Assembly: GCA_026625625.1 (NCBI GenBank)
Contig: CP113055.1
Location: 2,358,501-2,422,500 of the forward strand
DNA length: 64,000 nucleotides
Source: Blastomonas sp. SL216
GTDB lineage: Bacteria; Pseudomonadota; Alphaproteobacteria; Sphingomonadales; Sphingomonadaceae
Direction: 5' to 3'
The position numbers were made by a program, and so were the translations under genes. Shown in pieces: positions 19,311-28,877 of the stretch. Each line of letters opens with the position of its first letter. The stretch's first letter is position 1. Under the pieces are notes generated by a model. The model did not search any database and was not told where the DNA came from. It worked only from the letters and a program-made list of their open reading frames with translations.

Positions 19311-19622
19311 ATGCACAAAACGCTAAATGTTGGCAGCTCCGCCAATATCCAGAACGCGGGTTCGCTAAGAGACGAGCTTCTGGCTGCGTTGGTTGAGTGT
19401 GAAAGGGTCACGCTCGACATATCGCAACTGCAGGATGTGGACCTGTCCTTCTTCCAGACTGTGTATTCGGCGCATGTCCATGCGTCCAAGTGCGGCAAGT
19501 CGGTCGATTTCAACCCGGATGCGCATGAGCAGCTGGCCGCCACGCTGGCCCGGGCCGGGCTGGCTGATCTGCTGCCCACCGCCAATCTCAATTCCTGGCT
19601 CCATGGAGGACCTTCGCAGTGA
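19311..19622 (+). CDS. STAS-domain protein, first gene of the chemotaxis operon
   Basis: 103 residues, a single STAS domain (VTLDISQLQDVDLSFFQTV carries the strand-loop with the potential phospho-Ser). STAS proteins are usually anti-sigma-factor antagonists or partner-switching modules; versions placed at the head of chemotaxis operons are known but poorly understood. The start has GGGGGGAAAAG upstream. Its stop overlaps the GTG start of cheY by 4 bp. It probably works in the cytoplasm with the CheA/CheY proteins encoded next. Confidence 0.85.
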   Translation: MHKTLNVGSSANIQNAGSLRDELLAALVECERVTLDISQLQDVDLSFFQTVYSAHVHASKCGKSVDFNPDAHEQLAATLARAGLADLLPTANLNSWLHGGPSQ

Positions 19623-19987
19623 CGGCTTCGATCCTGACAGTTGATGATTCATCCAGCCTGCGCATGGCGATCCGCATCGCATTGAGCGGTGCAGGTTATG
19701 ACGTGAGCGAGGCTGTGGACGGGCTGGATGGCCTGAACAAGGCCAGGGCTGGCAAGTTCGACATGATCATCGCCGATCTCAACATGCCCAATATGAACGG
19801 GCTGGAGATGATCCGCGAGATCCGCAAGCTGCCGATCCAGACCGGCACGCCCATCATCTTCCTCACCACCGAATCCGACGAAGCGATGAAGCAGGAGGCG
19901 CGCGCCGCCGGTGCCACCGGCTGGCTGGTCAAGCCGTTCGTACCCGATCAGCTGCTGCGCATCGCGGCCAAGGTGCTCGGCCGATGA
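19619..19987 (+). CDS. cheY: CheY-type single-domain response regulator
   Basis: 122 residues from a GTG start that overlaps the STAS stop. The receiver domain is complete: acidic pair D9-D10, phospho-acceptor D53 (IIADLNMP), T83 and K105 (VKPF). There is no output domain, so it should be the diffusible CheY that carries the CheA signal to the motor or another target. It overlaps cheA by 4 bp (ATGA), forcing coupled translation. Confidence 0.95.
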   Translation: MTASILTVDDSSSLRMAIRIALSGAGYDVSEAVDGLDGLNKARAGKFDMIIADLNMPNMNGLEMIREIRKLPIQTGTPIIFLTTESDEAMKQEARAAGATGWLVKPFVPDQLLRIAAKVLGR

Positions 19988-22026
19988 CCGCGCAGGACCC
20001 GATCGCAGCGTTCCGGGTCGAGGCGGGCGAGCTGCTGGGCGATATCGAACAGGCATTGCTCGACCTGTCGCACGATCTGGGCAGCCGCGATCTGGTCGAC
20101 AGCGTCTTTCGCGGGTTTCACACGCTCAAGGGTTCGGGCGCGATGTTCGGCTTCGATGCGCTGGCCGCCTTTACCCATCATTGCGAGACCGCCTTTGACC
20201 GCGTTCGCAAGGGCCAGGTTCCGGCCACCGAAGAACTTGTCGCGGTCATCCTTTCGGCGATGGATCACATGCAGGCGCTGGTCGATGGCGACGGCTCTGG
20301 CCTGGATGCCACCGGCGACGAGATTCTCGGCCGCCTGCACCAGGCGATCGGCGCGGCCGATACCGCAGGCGCAGCTGACACCGACAATCGCGCGGAAGAC
20401 GCGATAGCCTCCGCCGCATCCTCGCCCGCAAGCGCGGGCTGGACCATTACCTTCCGCCTTCCCGCCAACTGCATGACCAACGGCACCAACCCTCTGGTGC
20501 TGCTGGACGAGCTGAGGGCATTGGGCGATGCGAAGGTCACCGCGCAGACCGACCGTATCCCTTCGCTGGACGAACTGGATGCCAGCCAATGCCATCTCGG
20601 CTGGCAGGTCGAGCTGCGCGGTGATGTTTCGCGCGCAGATATCGAGGATGTGTTCATCTTCGTGATGGACGACATGGAGCTGGATGTCGCGCCGCTGGAA
20701 ATCGATGCCTGCGAAGCGGAGATTGCGGCCAGCGACGACGTCGCCCCGCAGATCGCAACGCCGGCGGTGCAGGTCGCTGCTGCCGAGCCCGGCAAGGCCC
20801 GCCCCGCCAACTCCCCCGCCAACAGCCCGGCCAAGGCGCAGGAAAGCGTCCGCGTTCCCGCCGAGCGGCTCGACGTATTGATGGACCGGGTGGGTGAGCT
20901 GGTGATCGTCCAGAGCCGCCTTGCCCAGCTTTCCAGCCAGGGCGTGCGCGGACCTGCGGGCGAACTGGCGCTGCGTTCGGTCGCAGAGGATATCGAGCGG
21001 CTGGCCAGCGAGCTGCGCGACACGATGATGGTGCTGCGCATGGTTCCGGTCGCCAGCCTGTTCGGCCGCTTCCGTCGGCTGGTGCACGATCTGGCGCGCG
21101 AGACCGGCAAGACCATCGAGCTTTCGACCCATGGCGAGACCACCGAAGTCGACAAGACGGTGATCGAGCGGCTGGCCGATCCGATGGTGCACCTGATCCG
21201 CAACGCCTGCGACCACGGCCTTGAAACGCCCGAGGACCGCGTGGCTGCAGGCAAGAGCGAAGCTGGCCATGTCACGCTATCGGCGCATCAGGCCGGCGGC
21301 GAGGTGCTGATCACCATTCGCGATGACGGCCGCGGCATCAACCGCGAGCGTGTCCGCGCCAAGGCTGAGGCGCAGGGGCTGATCGAGCCCGGCGCGCAGA
21401 TCAGCGATTCCGAACTGCTCCACATGATCTTCCACCCCGGCTTTTCCACCGCCGCGCAGGTCACCAACCTGTCGGGCCGCGGGGTCGGCATGGACGTGGT
21501 CAAGCGCACGATCGAAAGCCTGCGCGGCACGATCGACATCACGTCGAACCCCGGCGAGGGATCGACCGTGGTGCTGCGCATCCCGCTGACCCTGGCGATC
21601 ATCGAAGGCCTGCTCGTGCGCGTCGGCGAGGGTTGCTATGTCATCCCGCTGGCCGTGGTCGAGGAATGCATTGAGCTGAGCCTGGAAGAGGACATGCGCT
21701 CGCGCGGGCGCAGCTTCATCACGCTGCGCGACCGGCTGGTGCCCTTTATCCGCCTGCGCGAGATGTTCGACACCGGTACCCGGCCCGATCCGCACCAGAA
21801 GATCGTCGTCATCGCCACCGGCGGCGAGCGCGTCGGGCTGGTGGTCGATCAGATCATCGGCAGCCACCAGACCGTCATCAAGTCCATGTCGCCGCTGCAT
21901 CGCGATGTCGCGACCTTTGCCGGGGCCACGATCCTGGGCGATGGCAGCGTCGCCCTGATCCTCGACGCGGTCCAGCTCGTCGCCCTTGGCCAGCTTCAGG
22001 AGGAGCGGCTGCGCGCCGCCGGATAA
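19984..22026 (+). CDS. cheA: Chemotaxis histidine kinase CheA
   Basis: 680 residues. Order: HPt domain with phospho-His H46 (FHTLKGSG), a variable segment about 110-280 with a P2-like part and a Pro/Ala linker, the dimerisation helix (LDVLMDRVGELVIVQSRL, about 296), the HATPase domain (N box LIRNACDHG about 404, DDGRGIN, GRGVGMDVV), and a CheW-like regulatory domain from about 540. All kinase boxes look intact. It receives receptor signals through CheW and phosphorylates CheY and CheB. Four-bp overlap with cheY; cheW follows 4 bp after its stop. Confidence 0.96.
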   Translation: MTAQDPIAAFRVEAGELLGDIEQALLDLSHDLGSRDLVDSVFRGFHTLKGSGAMFGFDALAAFTHHCETAFDRVRKGQVPATEELVAVILSAMDHMQALVDGDGSGLDATGDEILGRLHQAIGAADTAGAADTDNRAEDAIASAASSPASAGWTITFRLPANCMTNGTNPLVLLDELRALGDAKVTAQTDRIPSLDELDASQCHLGWQVELRGDVSRADIEDVFIFVMDDMELDVAPLEIDACEAEIAASDDVAPQIATPAVQVAAAEPGKARPANSPANSPAKAQESVRVPAERLDVLMDRVGELVIVQSRLAQLSSQGVRGPAGELALRSVAEDIERLASELRDTMMVLRMVPVASLFGRFRRLVHDLARETGKTIELSTHGETTEVDKTVIERLADPMVHLIRNACDHGLETPEDRVAAGKSEAGHVTLSAHQAGGEVLITIRDDGRGINRERVRAKAEAQGLIEPGAQISDSELLHMIFHPGFSTAAQVTNLSGRGVGMDVVKRTIESLRGTIDITSNPGEGSTVVLRIPLTLAIIEGLLVRVGEGCYVIPLAVVEECIELSLEEDMRSRGRSFITLRDRLVPFIRLREMFDTGTRPDPHQKIVVIATGGERVGLVVDQIIGSHQTVIKSMSPLHRDVATFAGATILGDGSVALILDAVQLVALGQLQEERLRAAG

Positions 22027-22030
22027 GCCC

Positions 22031-22552
22031 ATGCAGGACACACTCACCCCGATATCTGCCGCCAACTGGGACGCCGAAGGCCAGCTTGAAGTGCTGACCT
22101 TCGATCTGGCCGGCGAAACCTTTGCGGTCGAAGCGATGCTGGTCCGCGAAATCCTCGACCTGCTGCCCGAAACGATGGTGCCCGGTGCATCGCCGCTGGT
22201 GCGCAGCGTCGTCAACTTTCGCGGCAAGATCATCCCCATTGCCGATCTGCGGCTGGCGTTCGACATGACCGCCGCCGAAAACACCATCGACAGCCGCATC
22301 ATCGTCATCGAGATCGCCATCGACGGCGAACCCACCCAGATCGGCATCCGCACCGACAAGGTGCACGAGGTGACCACGCTGCGCCAGGCCGACAGCGAAA
22401 AGCCGCCCGTCGTCGGCATGCGCTGGCGCCGCGCGTTCATCCACGAACTCGTCAGGCAGCCAGCCGGCATCGTCGTGCTGCCGAATCTTACCGCCATCTT
22501 CAATTGCCAGTCTCCGGAGGGCGTTGCCCAACTTTCCACTGTTTCCAGCTAG
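22031..22552 (+). CDS. cheW: Chemotaxis coupling protein CheW, copy 1
   Basis: 173 residues from ATG 22031. The CheW SH3-like fold is visible in LEVLTFDLAGETFAVEAMLV, VVNFRGKIIPIADLRLAF and a later IGIRTDKVHEVTTL. It links CheA to the receptors. It sits directly after cheA and before the first receptor gene. A second, shorter CheW lies at 26431, so two receptor arrays or a mixed array are possible. Confidence 0.93.
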   Translation: MQDTLTPISAANWDAEGQLEVLTFDLAGETFAVEAMLVREILDLLPETMVPGASPLVRSVVNFRGKIIPIADLRLAFDMTAAENTIDSRIIVIEIAIDGEPTQIGIRTDKVHEVTTLRQADSEKPPVVGMRWRRAFIHELVRQPAGIVVLPNLTAIFNCQSPEGVAQLSTVSS

Positions 22553-22567
22553 AGCGAGTTCAAGCCC

Positions 22568-24511
22568 ATGCGCCCCTATGTCTCCCTGAAGTCGAGTTCA
22601 CATTTCGACCATGCCACCGAAGAGGTCCGCCGCGTTACGCGCGCCATGGCCGCAGGCGACAGCGGAGCGCGAGCGGACGCAATGAGCGCGACCGGAGGCG
22701 CGCGGGACATGCTGCTCGCCGTCAACGAGCTGCTCGATGCGGCAGGCCAGCCCGCGCATGCGCTGCGCACCGGGGTCGAGCATGTGCTCGCCGAACATGC
22801 CCGGGGCGATATCGACGTCGCGCTGCGTCCGACCGATTATCCGGGCGAATATGCCATCATTGCGCACAAGGTGAACGAACTGGTCGACAGCCATATCGCG
22901 GTCAAGAAGAGCGCGATGGCCTGCGTCAAGGAATTTGCGAGCGGCAATTTCGATATCCCGTTCGCGCAGCTTCCCGGCAAGAAGGCGTTCATCAACGACA
23001 TCATCGAACAGCTGCGCGGCAACCTGCGCGGGCTGATCCACGAGATGAACCAGATGTCGGCCGAGCATGATCGCGGCGATATCGACGTGTTCGTCCCGGT
23101 CGCCAAGTTCGAGGGCGATTTCGCCCGGATGGCCGAGGGCATCAACCTGATGGTCGCCAACCATATCTCCGCCAAGAAAAAGGCGATGGCCTGCATCCAG
23201 CAGTTCGGCGAAGGCAATTTCAACGCGCCGATGGAACAGCTGCCCGGCAAGAAGGCGTTCATCAACGACACCATCGAACTGCTGCGCGCCAATTTCCAGG
23301 CGATCATCGGCGAAATCCAGCGCCTGATCGATGCCTCTGCCGCAGGGCAGCTGCAGGAACGCGGCAATGCCGGCGACTTCCCGGGTGATTTCGGCCGCGT
23401 CGTCCATTCGATCAACGGCATGCTCGATGCCATTCTGGACCCGATCGCCGAGGGCAACCGCGTGCTCGACCTGGTCAGCACCGGTGCGCTGACCGAGCGG
23501 GTGGAAATCGCGTGCGAAGGCGATCACCGCCGCATGAAGGATTCGATCAACAACCTGATCGACAGCCTGACCGGCTTTGCCGCGAACGTCACAGACGCTG
23601 CAGCACAGGTCGCTTCGGGCAGCCAGGAACTCTCATCGAGCTCCGAACAGGTCTCGCAAGGCGCGTCCGAACAGGCTGCTGCCGCTGAACAGGCTTCTGC
23701 GGCGATGGAAGAGATGGCCGCCAACATCAAGCAGAATGCCGACAATGCTGCGCAGACCGAAAAGATCGCGCGCCAGTCCGCCAAGGACGCCGAAATGAGC
23801 GGCGATGCCGTCAACAAGGCCGTCGGCGCCATGCAGATGATCGCCGACAAGATCGGGATCGTCCAGGAAATCGCCCGCCAGACCGATCTGCTCGCGCTGA
23901 ACGCAGCGGTCGAGGCGGCACGCGCCGGCGAACATGGCCGCGGCTTTGCGGTGGTGGCATCGGAAGTGCGCAAGCTTGCCGAGCGCAGCCAGGGTGCCGC
24001 TGCCGAGATCAGCTCGGTCTCTTCGGAAACCGTCAAGGCCGCTGCTGAAGCCGGTGAAATGCTGAGCAAGCTGGTCCCCGATATCCGCCGGACCGCAGAG
24101 CTGGTATCCGAGATCAGCGCCGCCTGCCGCGAACAGGATATCGGCAGCGAACAGATCAACGAGGCGATCCAGCAGCTCGACCAGGTCACGCAGCAGAATG
24201 CCAGCGCGTCCGAACAGATCAGCAGCACGTCCGAGGAACTGGCCAGCCAGGCCGAGGAACTGCAGAGCACGATCGCGTTCTTCCAGCTGGATGAGCGGGA
24301 CGCACGCCACGCCAGGCCCGGCGCGCCGCGACCTGCGGTGAGCAAATCTCCCAGGCCAGTGACGAAGGCTTCAAAGCCCGCCAAGCCTGCGGCTGCCAAG
24401 CCGAAGCCCCATAGCTTGGCGCACCAGCAAGAGCGGGTGAAAGGCTTCGCGCTCGACCTGGAACGCGGTGTCGCGGACGATGACGATGCCGATTTCGGAG
24501 CTGCGGCCTGA
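22568..24511 (+). CDS. Soluble methyl-accepting chemotaxis protein with a poly-HAMP-like repeat region
   Basis: 647 residues and no membrane segment, so a cytoplasmic receptor. After a short N-terminus come two 90-residue repeats (about 76-165 and 166-255) that share GDIDV, KKxAMAC, GNF and [10 protein letters not shown], and a third diverged unit to about 340; the pattern looks like a tandem HAMP array. The signalling domain follows with the canonical tip ([16 protein letters not shown], 440-455). The C-terminus has a Lys/Pro/Ala linker, [16 protein letters not shown] and an acidic DDDDADF tail. What it senses is unknown. Confidence 0.92.
   Translation: MRPYVSLKSSSHFDHATEEVRRVTRAMAAGDSGARADAMSATGGARDMLLAVNELLDAAGQPAHALRTGVEHVLAEHARGDIDVALRPTDYPGEYAIIAHKVNELVDSHIAVKKSAMACVKEFASGNFDIPFAQLPGKKAFINDIIEQLRGNLRGLIHEMNQMSAEHDRGDIDVFVPVAKFEGDFARMAEGINLMVANHISAKKKAMACIQQFGEGNFNAPMEQLPGKKAFINDTIELLRANFQAIIGEIQRLIDASAAGQLQERGNAGDFPGDFGRVVHSINGMLDAILDPIAEGNRVLDLVSTGALTERVEIACEGDHRRMKDSINNLIDSLTGFAANVTDAAAQVASGSQELSSSSEQVSQGASEQAAAAEQASAAMEEMAANIKQNADNAAQTEKIARQSAKDAEMSGDAVNKAVGAMQMIADKIGIVQEIARQTDLLALNAAVEAARAGEHGRGFAVVASEVRKLAERSQGAAAEISSVSSETVKAAAEAGEMLSKLVPDIRRTAELVSEISAACREQDIGSEQINEAIQQLDQVTQQNASASEQISSTSEELASQAEELQSTIAFFQLDERDARHARPGAPRPAVSKSPRPVTKASKPAKPAAAKPKPHSLAHQQERVKGFALDLERGVADDDDADFGAAA
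22793..23332 (+). repeat. Two 270-bp direct repeats inside the soluble receptor gene
   Basis: Units 22793-23062 and 23063-23332 are tandem, in frame, and encode 90 residues each. They are most similar around the [10 protein letters not shown] block (near 22970-23030 and 23240-23300), where the DNA is nearly identical. This is an internal domain duplication; a third, more diverged unit follows. Confidence 0.75.
23585..24265 (+). repeat. Receptor signalling-domain repeat, copy 1 (copy 2 about 25520-26200)
   Basis: The region encoding the receptor signalling hairpin is repeated in the next gene with an offset of 1935 bp, in the same frame and with mostly third-position differences. It is a direct repeat long enough for recombination, which would fuse the two receptors and delete the sensor part of the second. 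Confidence 0.8.
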
Positions 24512-24622
24512 CCCGGCCCACGCTCCAGACAGTTCCAAGTTTCTGTAGTTCAATCGATTTTCCATCATCGGTGGCATGGGCCCGAGCGCCCTAGCCATAG
24601 CAACTGAAGTGAGACCTGACCC

Positions 24623-26434
24623 ATGCGTGCTACCATCAAGGCAAAACTGGCGGGCGCATTCGCCTTCGTGCTTCTGATCACCGGCATTATCGGCATTTTC
24701 GGCATCACGAACATGTCGAGCATCAACGACAAGTCGACCGAGCTGGCGACCAACTGGATGCCGAGCATCGACAGCATCCACCGGATCAACACCGCGACGT
24801 CGGACCTGCGCGTCATGCAATATACGCATGTCGTTTCGACCGACCCTGCCGTGATGCGCGAGGCCGAGGGTCAGATCGACACGGTGCTCAGCGATATCAG
24901 CACCCAGCGCGCCCGTTATGAAAAGCTGATCTCTTCGGATGAGGAGCGGCAGATCTATCAGAGCTTCGAGGGCAAGTTCGCCCGGTACCTGAAGGTCAGC
25001 GATCGCTTCATCAATCTGTCGCGCAACAACCAGAATGTGGAAGCTGCGGCGACATTGGCTGACAGCAAGGGCCTGTACGACGATTTCTCCGCCGATCTGC
25101 TGAAGCTGGTCAAGCTGAACACCGAAGGCGGCAAAAAGGCCAGCGCCGAAGGCGATGTTGCCTATGCCGATGCCCGCAACCTGTTCATCGCGCTGCTGGT
25201 CATCGCCGTTGTCGCCGGCATTGCCGCCGCCGTCTGGATTTCGCTGACCATCTCGCGCGGCCTGAAGAACGTGAGCGTCGCCATCGACGCGGTCGCCATC
25301 GGTGACCTCGACAAGGACGTCGTCGTCACCAGCAATGACGAGATCAAGGACCTGGTCGATACCGTCAACCGCATGACCGCGAACCTGCGCCAGACCGCAG
25401 CCCTGGCCGAAACCATCGCACATGGCGACCTGACCGTGCAGCACACCGCGCTGTCCGATCAGGACAAGCTGGGCCACGCGCTGATCGCGATGGTCGAACG
25501 GCTGCGCATCGTGGTTGGCGATACCACTGCGGCCATCGGCAATGTCGCCGCCGGCAGCCAGGAACTGTCGTCCAGCTCCGAACAGGTGTCGCAGGGCGCC
25601 ACCGAACAGGCCGCCGCTGCCGAACAGGCCTCGGCCTCGATGGAAGAGATGGCCGCCAACATCAAGCAGAACGCTGACAATGCCGCGCAGACCGAAAAGA
25701 TCGCGCGCCAGTCCGCCAAGGATGCCGATATCAGCGGCCAGGCGGTCAACAAGGCCGTCGGCGCCATGCAGATGATCGCCGAGAAGATCGGCATCGTCCA
25801 GGAGATCGCCCGCCAGACCGATCTGCTCGCGCTGAACGCGGCGGTCGAGGCAGCTCGCGCCGGCGAACATGGTCGCGGCTTTGCGGTGGTCGCATCCGAA
25901 GTGCGCAAGCTTGCCGAGCGCAGCCAGGGTGCCGCCGCCGAGATCAGCTCGGTCTCCTCTGAAACCGTCAAGGCTGCTGCCGAAGCCGGTGAAATGCTGG
26001 GCAAGCTGGTCCCCGATATCCGCCGGACCGCCGAACTGGTGTCCGAGATCAGCGCCGCCTGCCGCGAACAGGATATCGGCACCGCGCAGATCAACGAAGC
26101 GATCCAGCAGCTCGACAAGGTCACGCAGCAGAATGCCAGCGCCTCCGAGCAGATCAGCAGCACGTCCGAGGAACTGGCCAGCCAGGCCGAGGAACTGCAG
26201 CAGACGATCGCGTTCTTCCGCGTCGATGCGAACGGCCATGGGCGCGCGACCCAGAGCTTCAGCCGCCCGGCTGCAGCACCCAAGCGCGCGACGAAGCCCG
26301 CAGCAAAGCCCTCTGCCTCCAAGCCGAAGCCGCAGTCCGTGGCGCATCAGCAGGAGCGGGTGAAGGGCTTTGCCCTCGATCTGGAACGTGGCGGCGTTGA
26401 TGACGACGACGCAGATTTTGGACAGGCAGCATGA
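24623..26434 (+). CDS. Membrane methyl-accepting chemotaxis protein (4HB-HAMP type)
   Basis: 603 residues. The first membrane segment is [19 protein letters not shown], then a periplasmic four-helix-bundle-like sensor (about 30-185), the second membrane segment [20 protein letters not shown], a HAMP domain and a signalling domain almost identical to that of the preceding receptor. The C-terminus again ends with [16 protein letters not shown] and DDDDADF. It lies in the chemotaxis operon; its stop overlaps the next cheW by 4 bp. The ligand is unknown. The 111-bp gap before it could hold a secondary promoter. Confidence 0.94.
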   Translation: MRATIKAKLAGAFAFVLLITGIIGIFGITNMSSINDKSTELATNWMPSIDSIHRINTATSDLRVMQYTHVVSTDPAVMREAEGQIDTVLSDISTQRARYEKLISSDEERQIYQSFEGKFARYLKVSDRFINLSRNNQNVEAAATLADSKGLYDDFSADLLKLVKLNTEGGKKASAEGDVAYADARNLFIALLVIAVVAGIAAAVWISLTISRGLKNVSVAIDAVAIGDLDKDVVVTSNDEIKDLVDTVNRMTANLRQTAALAETIAHGDLTVQHTALSDQDKLGHALIAMVERLRIVVGDTTAAIGNVAAGSQELSSSSEQVSQGATEQAAAAEQASASMEEMAANIKQNADNAAQTEKIARQSAKDADISGQAVNKAVGAMQMIAEKIGIVQEIARQTDLLALNAAVEAARAGEHGRGFAVVASEVRKLAERSQGAAAEISSVSSETVKAAAEAGEMLGKLVPDIRRTAELVSEISAACREQDIGTAQINEAIQQLDKVTQQNASASEQISSTSEELASQAEELQQTIAFFRVDANGHGRATQSFSRPAAAPKRATKPAAKPSASKPKPQSVAHQQERVKGFALDLERGGVDDDDADFGQAA

Positions 26435-26913
26435 GCACCCAGGCTGAAATTCAGGTGGTCGAATTCGGGATCGGCGAAGAAGTCTTCGCCGTCCCGGTAG
26501 GCCTGGTCAGGGAAATCCTCGATCACAAGCCGCCGTTTCAGGTGCCCAACGGCCCCGAATATTTCCTGGGCCTGACCGATGTGCGTGGCCAGGGCGTGCC
26601 CACGGTGGACCTGCGTGTCCGCCTGGGCCTGCCCGCCGCCGAACCGACGCTGTCGACCCGCATCCTGATCCTCGACATTCCGCTGGCCGACCGCATGCTG
26701 TCGCTGGGGGTTGTCATCGACAAGGTGCTGTCGGTGGCCACGATCGAAACCGCCCGCATCGAGAACGCTCCCGATATCGGGGTCCGCTGGAAGTCGGATT
26801 ATATCACTGGCGTCGTGCGCAACGAGGGCGGATTTGTCGTGATCATCGACGTCGCCAGCATCTTTACCGCAGATGAGGCCCATCTGCTTACCCCGGTCGC
26901 AAAGGTCGCCTGA
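26431..26913 (+). CDS. cheW: Chemotaxis coupling protein CheW, copy 2
   Basis: 160 residues, overlapping the membrane receptor gene by 4 bp. CheW features: [40 protein letters not shown] and [14 protein letters not shown]. It is only modestly similar to the first CheW. Coupled translation with the membrane receptor suggests it serves that receptor. Confidence 0.93.
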   Translation: MSTQAEIQVVEFGIGEEVFAVPVGLVREILDHKPPFQVPNGPEYFLGLTDVRGQGVPTVDLRVRLGLPAAEPTLSTRILILDIPLADRMLSLGVVIDKVLSVATIETARIENAPDIGVRWKSDYITGVVRNEGGFVVIIDVASIFTADEAHLLTPVAKVA

Positions 26914-26915
26914 TC

Positions 26916-27773
26916 ATGGCAGCAGCTACGGCAAGAATGGTCGCGCCGATTTCGGACACCATCAGCCCCCAGCATTTTCGGGCGCTGGCGGCGCTGATCT
27001 ACAGCGCGACGGGCATCCGCATGCCCCCATCCAAGACCACGATGCTGGAAGGGCGGCTGCGGCGGCGCGTGCGCGACAATGGCTATCGCAGCATCGCCGA
27101 TTATTGCGCGCATATCCTGAGCGGCGATGTCTCGCAGGCGGAGATGGACGATTTTCTGAATGCGGTGACCACCAACAAGACGGACTTCTTCCGCGAGCGC
27201 AATCATTTCGATTTCCTGGTCTCTGACATCCTGCCGCAATATCAGGAGCGCGGGCAGCGCATGCTGCGGTGCTGGAGCGCGGCGAGTTCGAACGGGGCAG
27301 AACCCTATACGCTGGCGATGGTGCTGGACGATTACGCCCAGAGCCATGGTGGCCCCGATTACGAGATCCTGGCTACCGACCTCGATACCGAGATGCTGCA
27401 GACCGGCGTCAAGGGCATCTACCCTGCCGAGATGCTGGAGCCGGTGCCAGCCGCCCTGCGCCGCCGCTATGTGATGGAGCCCAGGGACCCCAGCCGCCGC
27501 GAGGTGCGCATTGCCGCTGCCTTGCGCAAGAAGGTCAGCTTTGGCCGGCTCAACCTGATGAGCGACCGTTATGCGATCGGCAATCCGGTGGACATCATCT
27601 TCTGCCGCAACGTGCTGATCTATTTCGACAAGCCGACCCAGCACAAAGTCGTAACCCGTTTGTGCGAACAGCTTCGTCCGGGCGGCTTTCTGCTGCTGGG
27701 CCATTCCGAATCCATCGCTGGCTTCAGCGGACAGCTGAAAACTGTCTGCAACACGGTCTTCCAGAAGGTGTAA
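26916..27773 (+). CDS. cheR: Chemotaxis protein methyltransferase CheR
   Basis: 285 residues. N-terminal helical domain with GRLRRRVR and TTNKTDFFRE, then the SAM-binding Rossmann domain (SAASSNGAEPYTLAM, ILATDLDTEML, DIIFCRNVLIYFD). The usual CSTGEEP motif reads SSNGAEP here. It methylates receptor glutamates and so sets adaptation together with CheB, encoded 6 bp downstream. Confidence 0.95.
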   Translation: MAAATARMVAPISDTISPQHFRALAALIYSATGIRMPPSKTTMLEGRLRRRVRDNGYRSIADYCAHILSGDVSQAEMDDFLNAVTTNKTDFFRERNHFDFLVSDILPQYQERGQRMLRCWSAASSNGAEPYTLAMVLDDYAQSHGGPDYEILATDLDTEMLQTGVKGIYPAEMLEPVPAALRRRYVMEPRDPSRREVRIAAALRKKVSFGRLNLMSDRYAIGNPVDIIFCRNVLIYFDKPTQHKVVTRLCEQLRPGGFLLLGHSESIAGFSGQLKTVCNTVFQKV

Positions 27774-27779
27774 CCGCTC

Positions 27780-28859
27780 ATGGTGCGTCCCAAGATCCGC
27801 GTGCTCATCATCGATGACAGCGCCAGCGTGCGCCAGACGCTTACGGCCGTGCTGCAGGAAGATCCCGAGATCGAGGTGATCGCCGCCGCATCGGACCCGT
27901 TTGCCGCGGCCCGTTACATCAAGGACGAGGTCCCCGACGTCATCACGCTCGACGTCGAGATGCCGCGCATGGATGGCATCACCTTCCTGCGCAAGATCAT
28001 GGAACAATGCCCGGTGCCGGTGGTGATGTGCTCGTCGCTGACCGAAGAGGGCTCCGAAACGCTGATGCAGGCGCTGGAGGCCGGCGCGGTCGACATCATC
28101 TGCAAGCCGCGCATGGGCGTGGCCGACCATCTGGCAGAATCGCGCATGATGATCCGCGAGACGGTCAAGGGCGCGGCCAGGGCCCGGGTCAGCGGACGCA
28201 AGGCGGCGCCCCAGCCCCGCAAGGTCGAAGCCAAGCTGACAGCCGACGCGATGCTGATGCCGCCTTCGGGCCGCGCGATGAGCCGCACGACCGAGATGGT
28301 CGTGTGCATCGGTGCCTCGACCGGCGGCACCGAGGCGCTGCGCGAGGTGCTGATGGCACTGCCCGCCAATTCGCCCGGCATCGTCATTGTCCAGCACATG
28401 CCGGAGAATTTCACCCGCGCCTTTGCCAAGCGGCTCGACGGTCTGTGCAATGTCAGCGTCAAGGAAGCGCAGGACGGCGATACGGTGATGCGCGGCCATG
28501 TGCTGATTGCGCCGGGCGGCAAGCACACGCTGCTCGAACGCCAGGGCGCGCGCTATCTCGTCTCGGTGCGCGAAGGCCCGCTGGTCTCGCGCCACCGTCC
28601 CTCGGTCGATGTGCTGTTCCGCTCTGCCGCGCGCAGTGCCGGATCGAACGCGGTCGGCATCATCATGACCGGCATGGGCGATGACGGCGCGCGCGGTCTG
28701 CTCGAGATGAAACAGTGCGGAGCGCGCACCTTTGCGCAGGACGAGGCGAGCTGCATCGTCTTCGGCATGCCCAAAGAGGCCATCGCCCGCGATGCCGCCG
28801 ACAAGGTGATCCCGCTGGGCGCGATCGCCCGCGAACTGCTCCACGCCACGGCCCGCTGA
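27780..28859 (+). CDS. cheB: Chemotaxis response regulator methylesterase CheB
   Basis: 359 residues. Receiver domain with D12-D13, phospho-acceptor D58 (ITLDVEMP), then a linker and the CheB_methylest domain with the triad S180 (GASTGG), H206 (VQHMPENFT) and D302 (TGMGDDGA). It removes methyl groups from, or deamidates, the receptors when phosphorylated by CheA. The next gene starts 18 bp downstream on the same strand. Confidence 0.96.
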   Translation: MVRPKIRVLIIDDSASVRQTLTAVLQEDPEIEVIAAASDPFAAARYIKDEVPDVITLDVEMPRMDGITFLRKIMEQCPVPVVMCSSLTEEGSETLMQALEAGAVDIICKPRMGVADHLAESRMMIRETVKGAARARVSGRKAAPQPRKVEAKLTADAMLMPPSGRAMSRTTEMVVCIGASTGGTEALREVLMALPANSPGIVIVQHMPENFTRAFAKRLDGLCNVSVKEAQDGDTVMRGHVLIAPGGKHTLLERQGARYLVSVREGPLVSRHRPSVDVLFRSAARSAGSNAVGIIMTGMGDDGARGLLEMKQCGARTFAQDEASCIVFGMPKEAIARDAADKVIPLGAIARELLHATAR

Positions 28860-28877
28860 ACAAGGACCAGGACAGCC

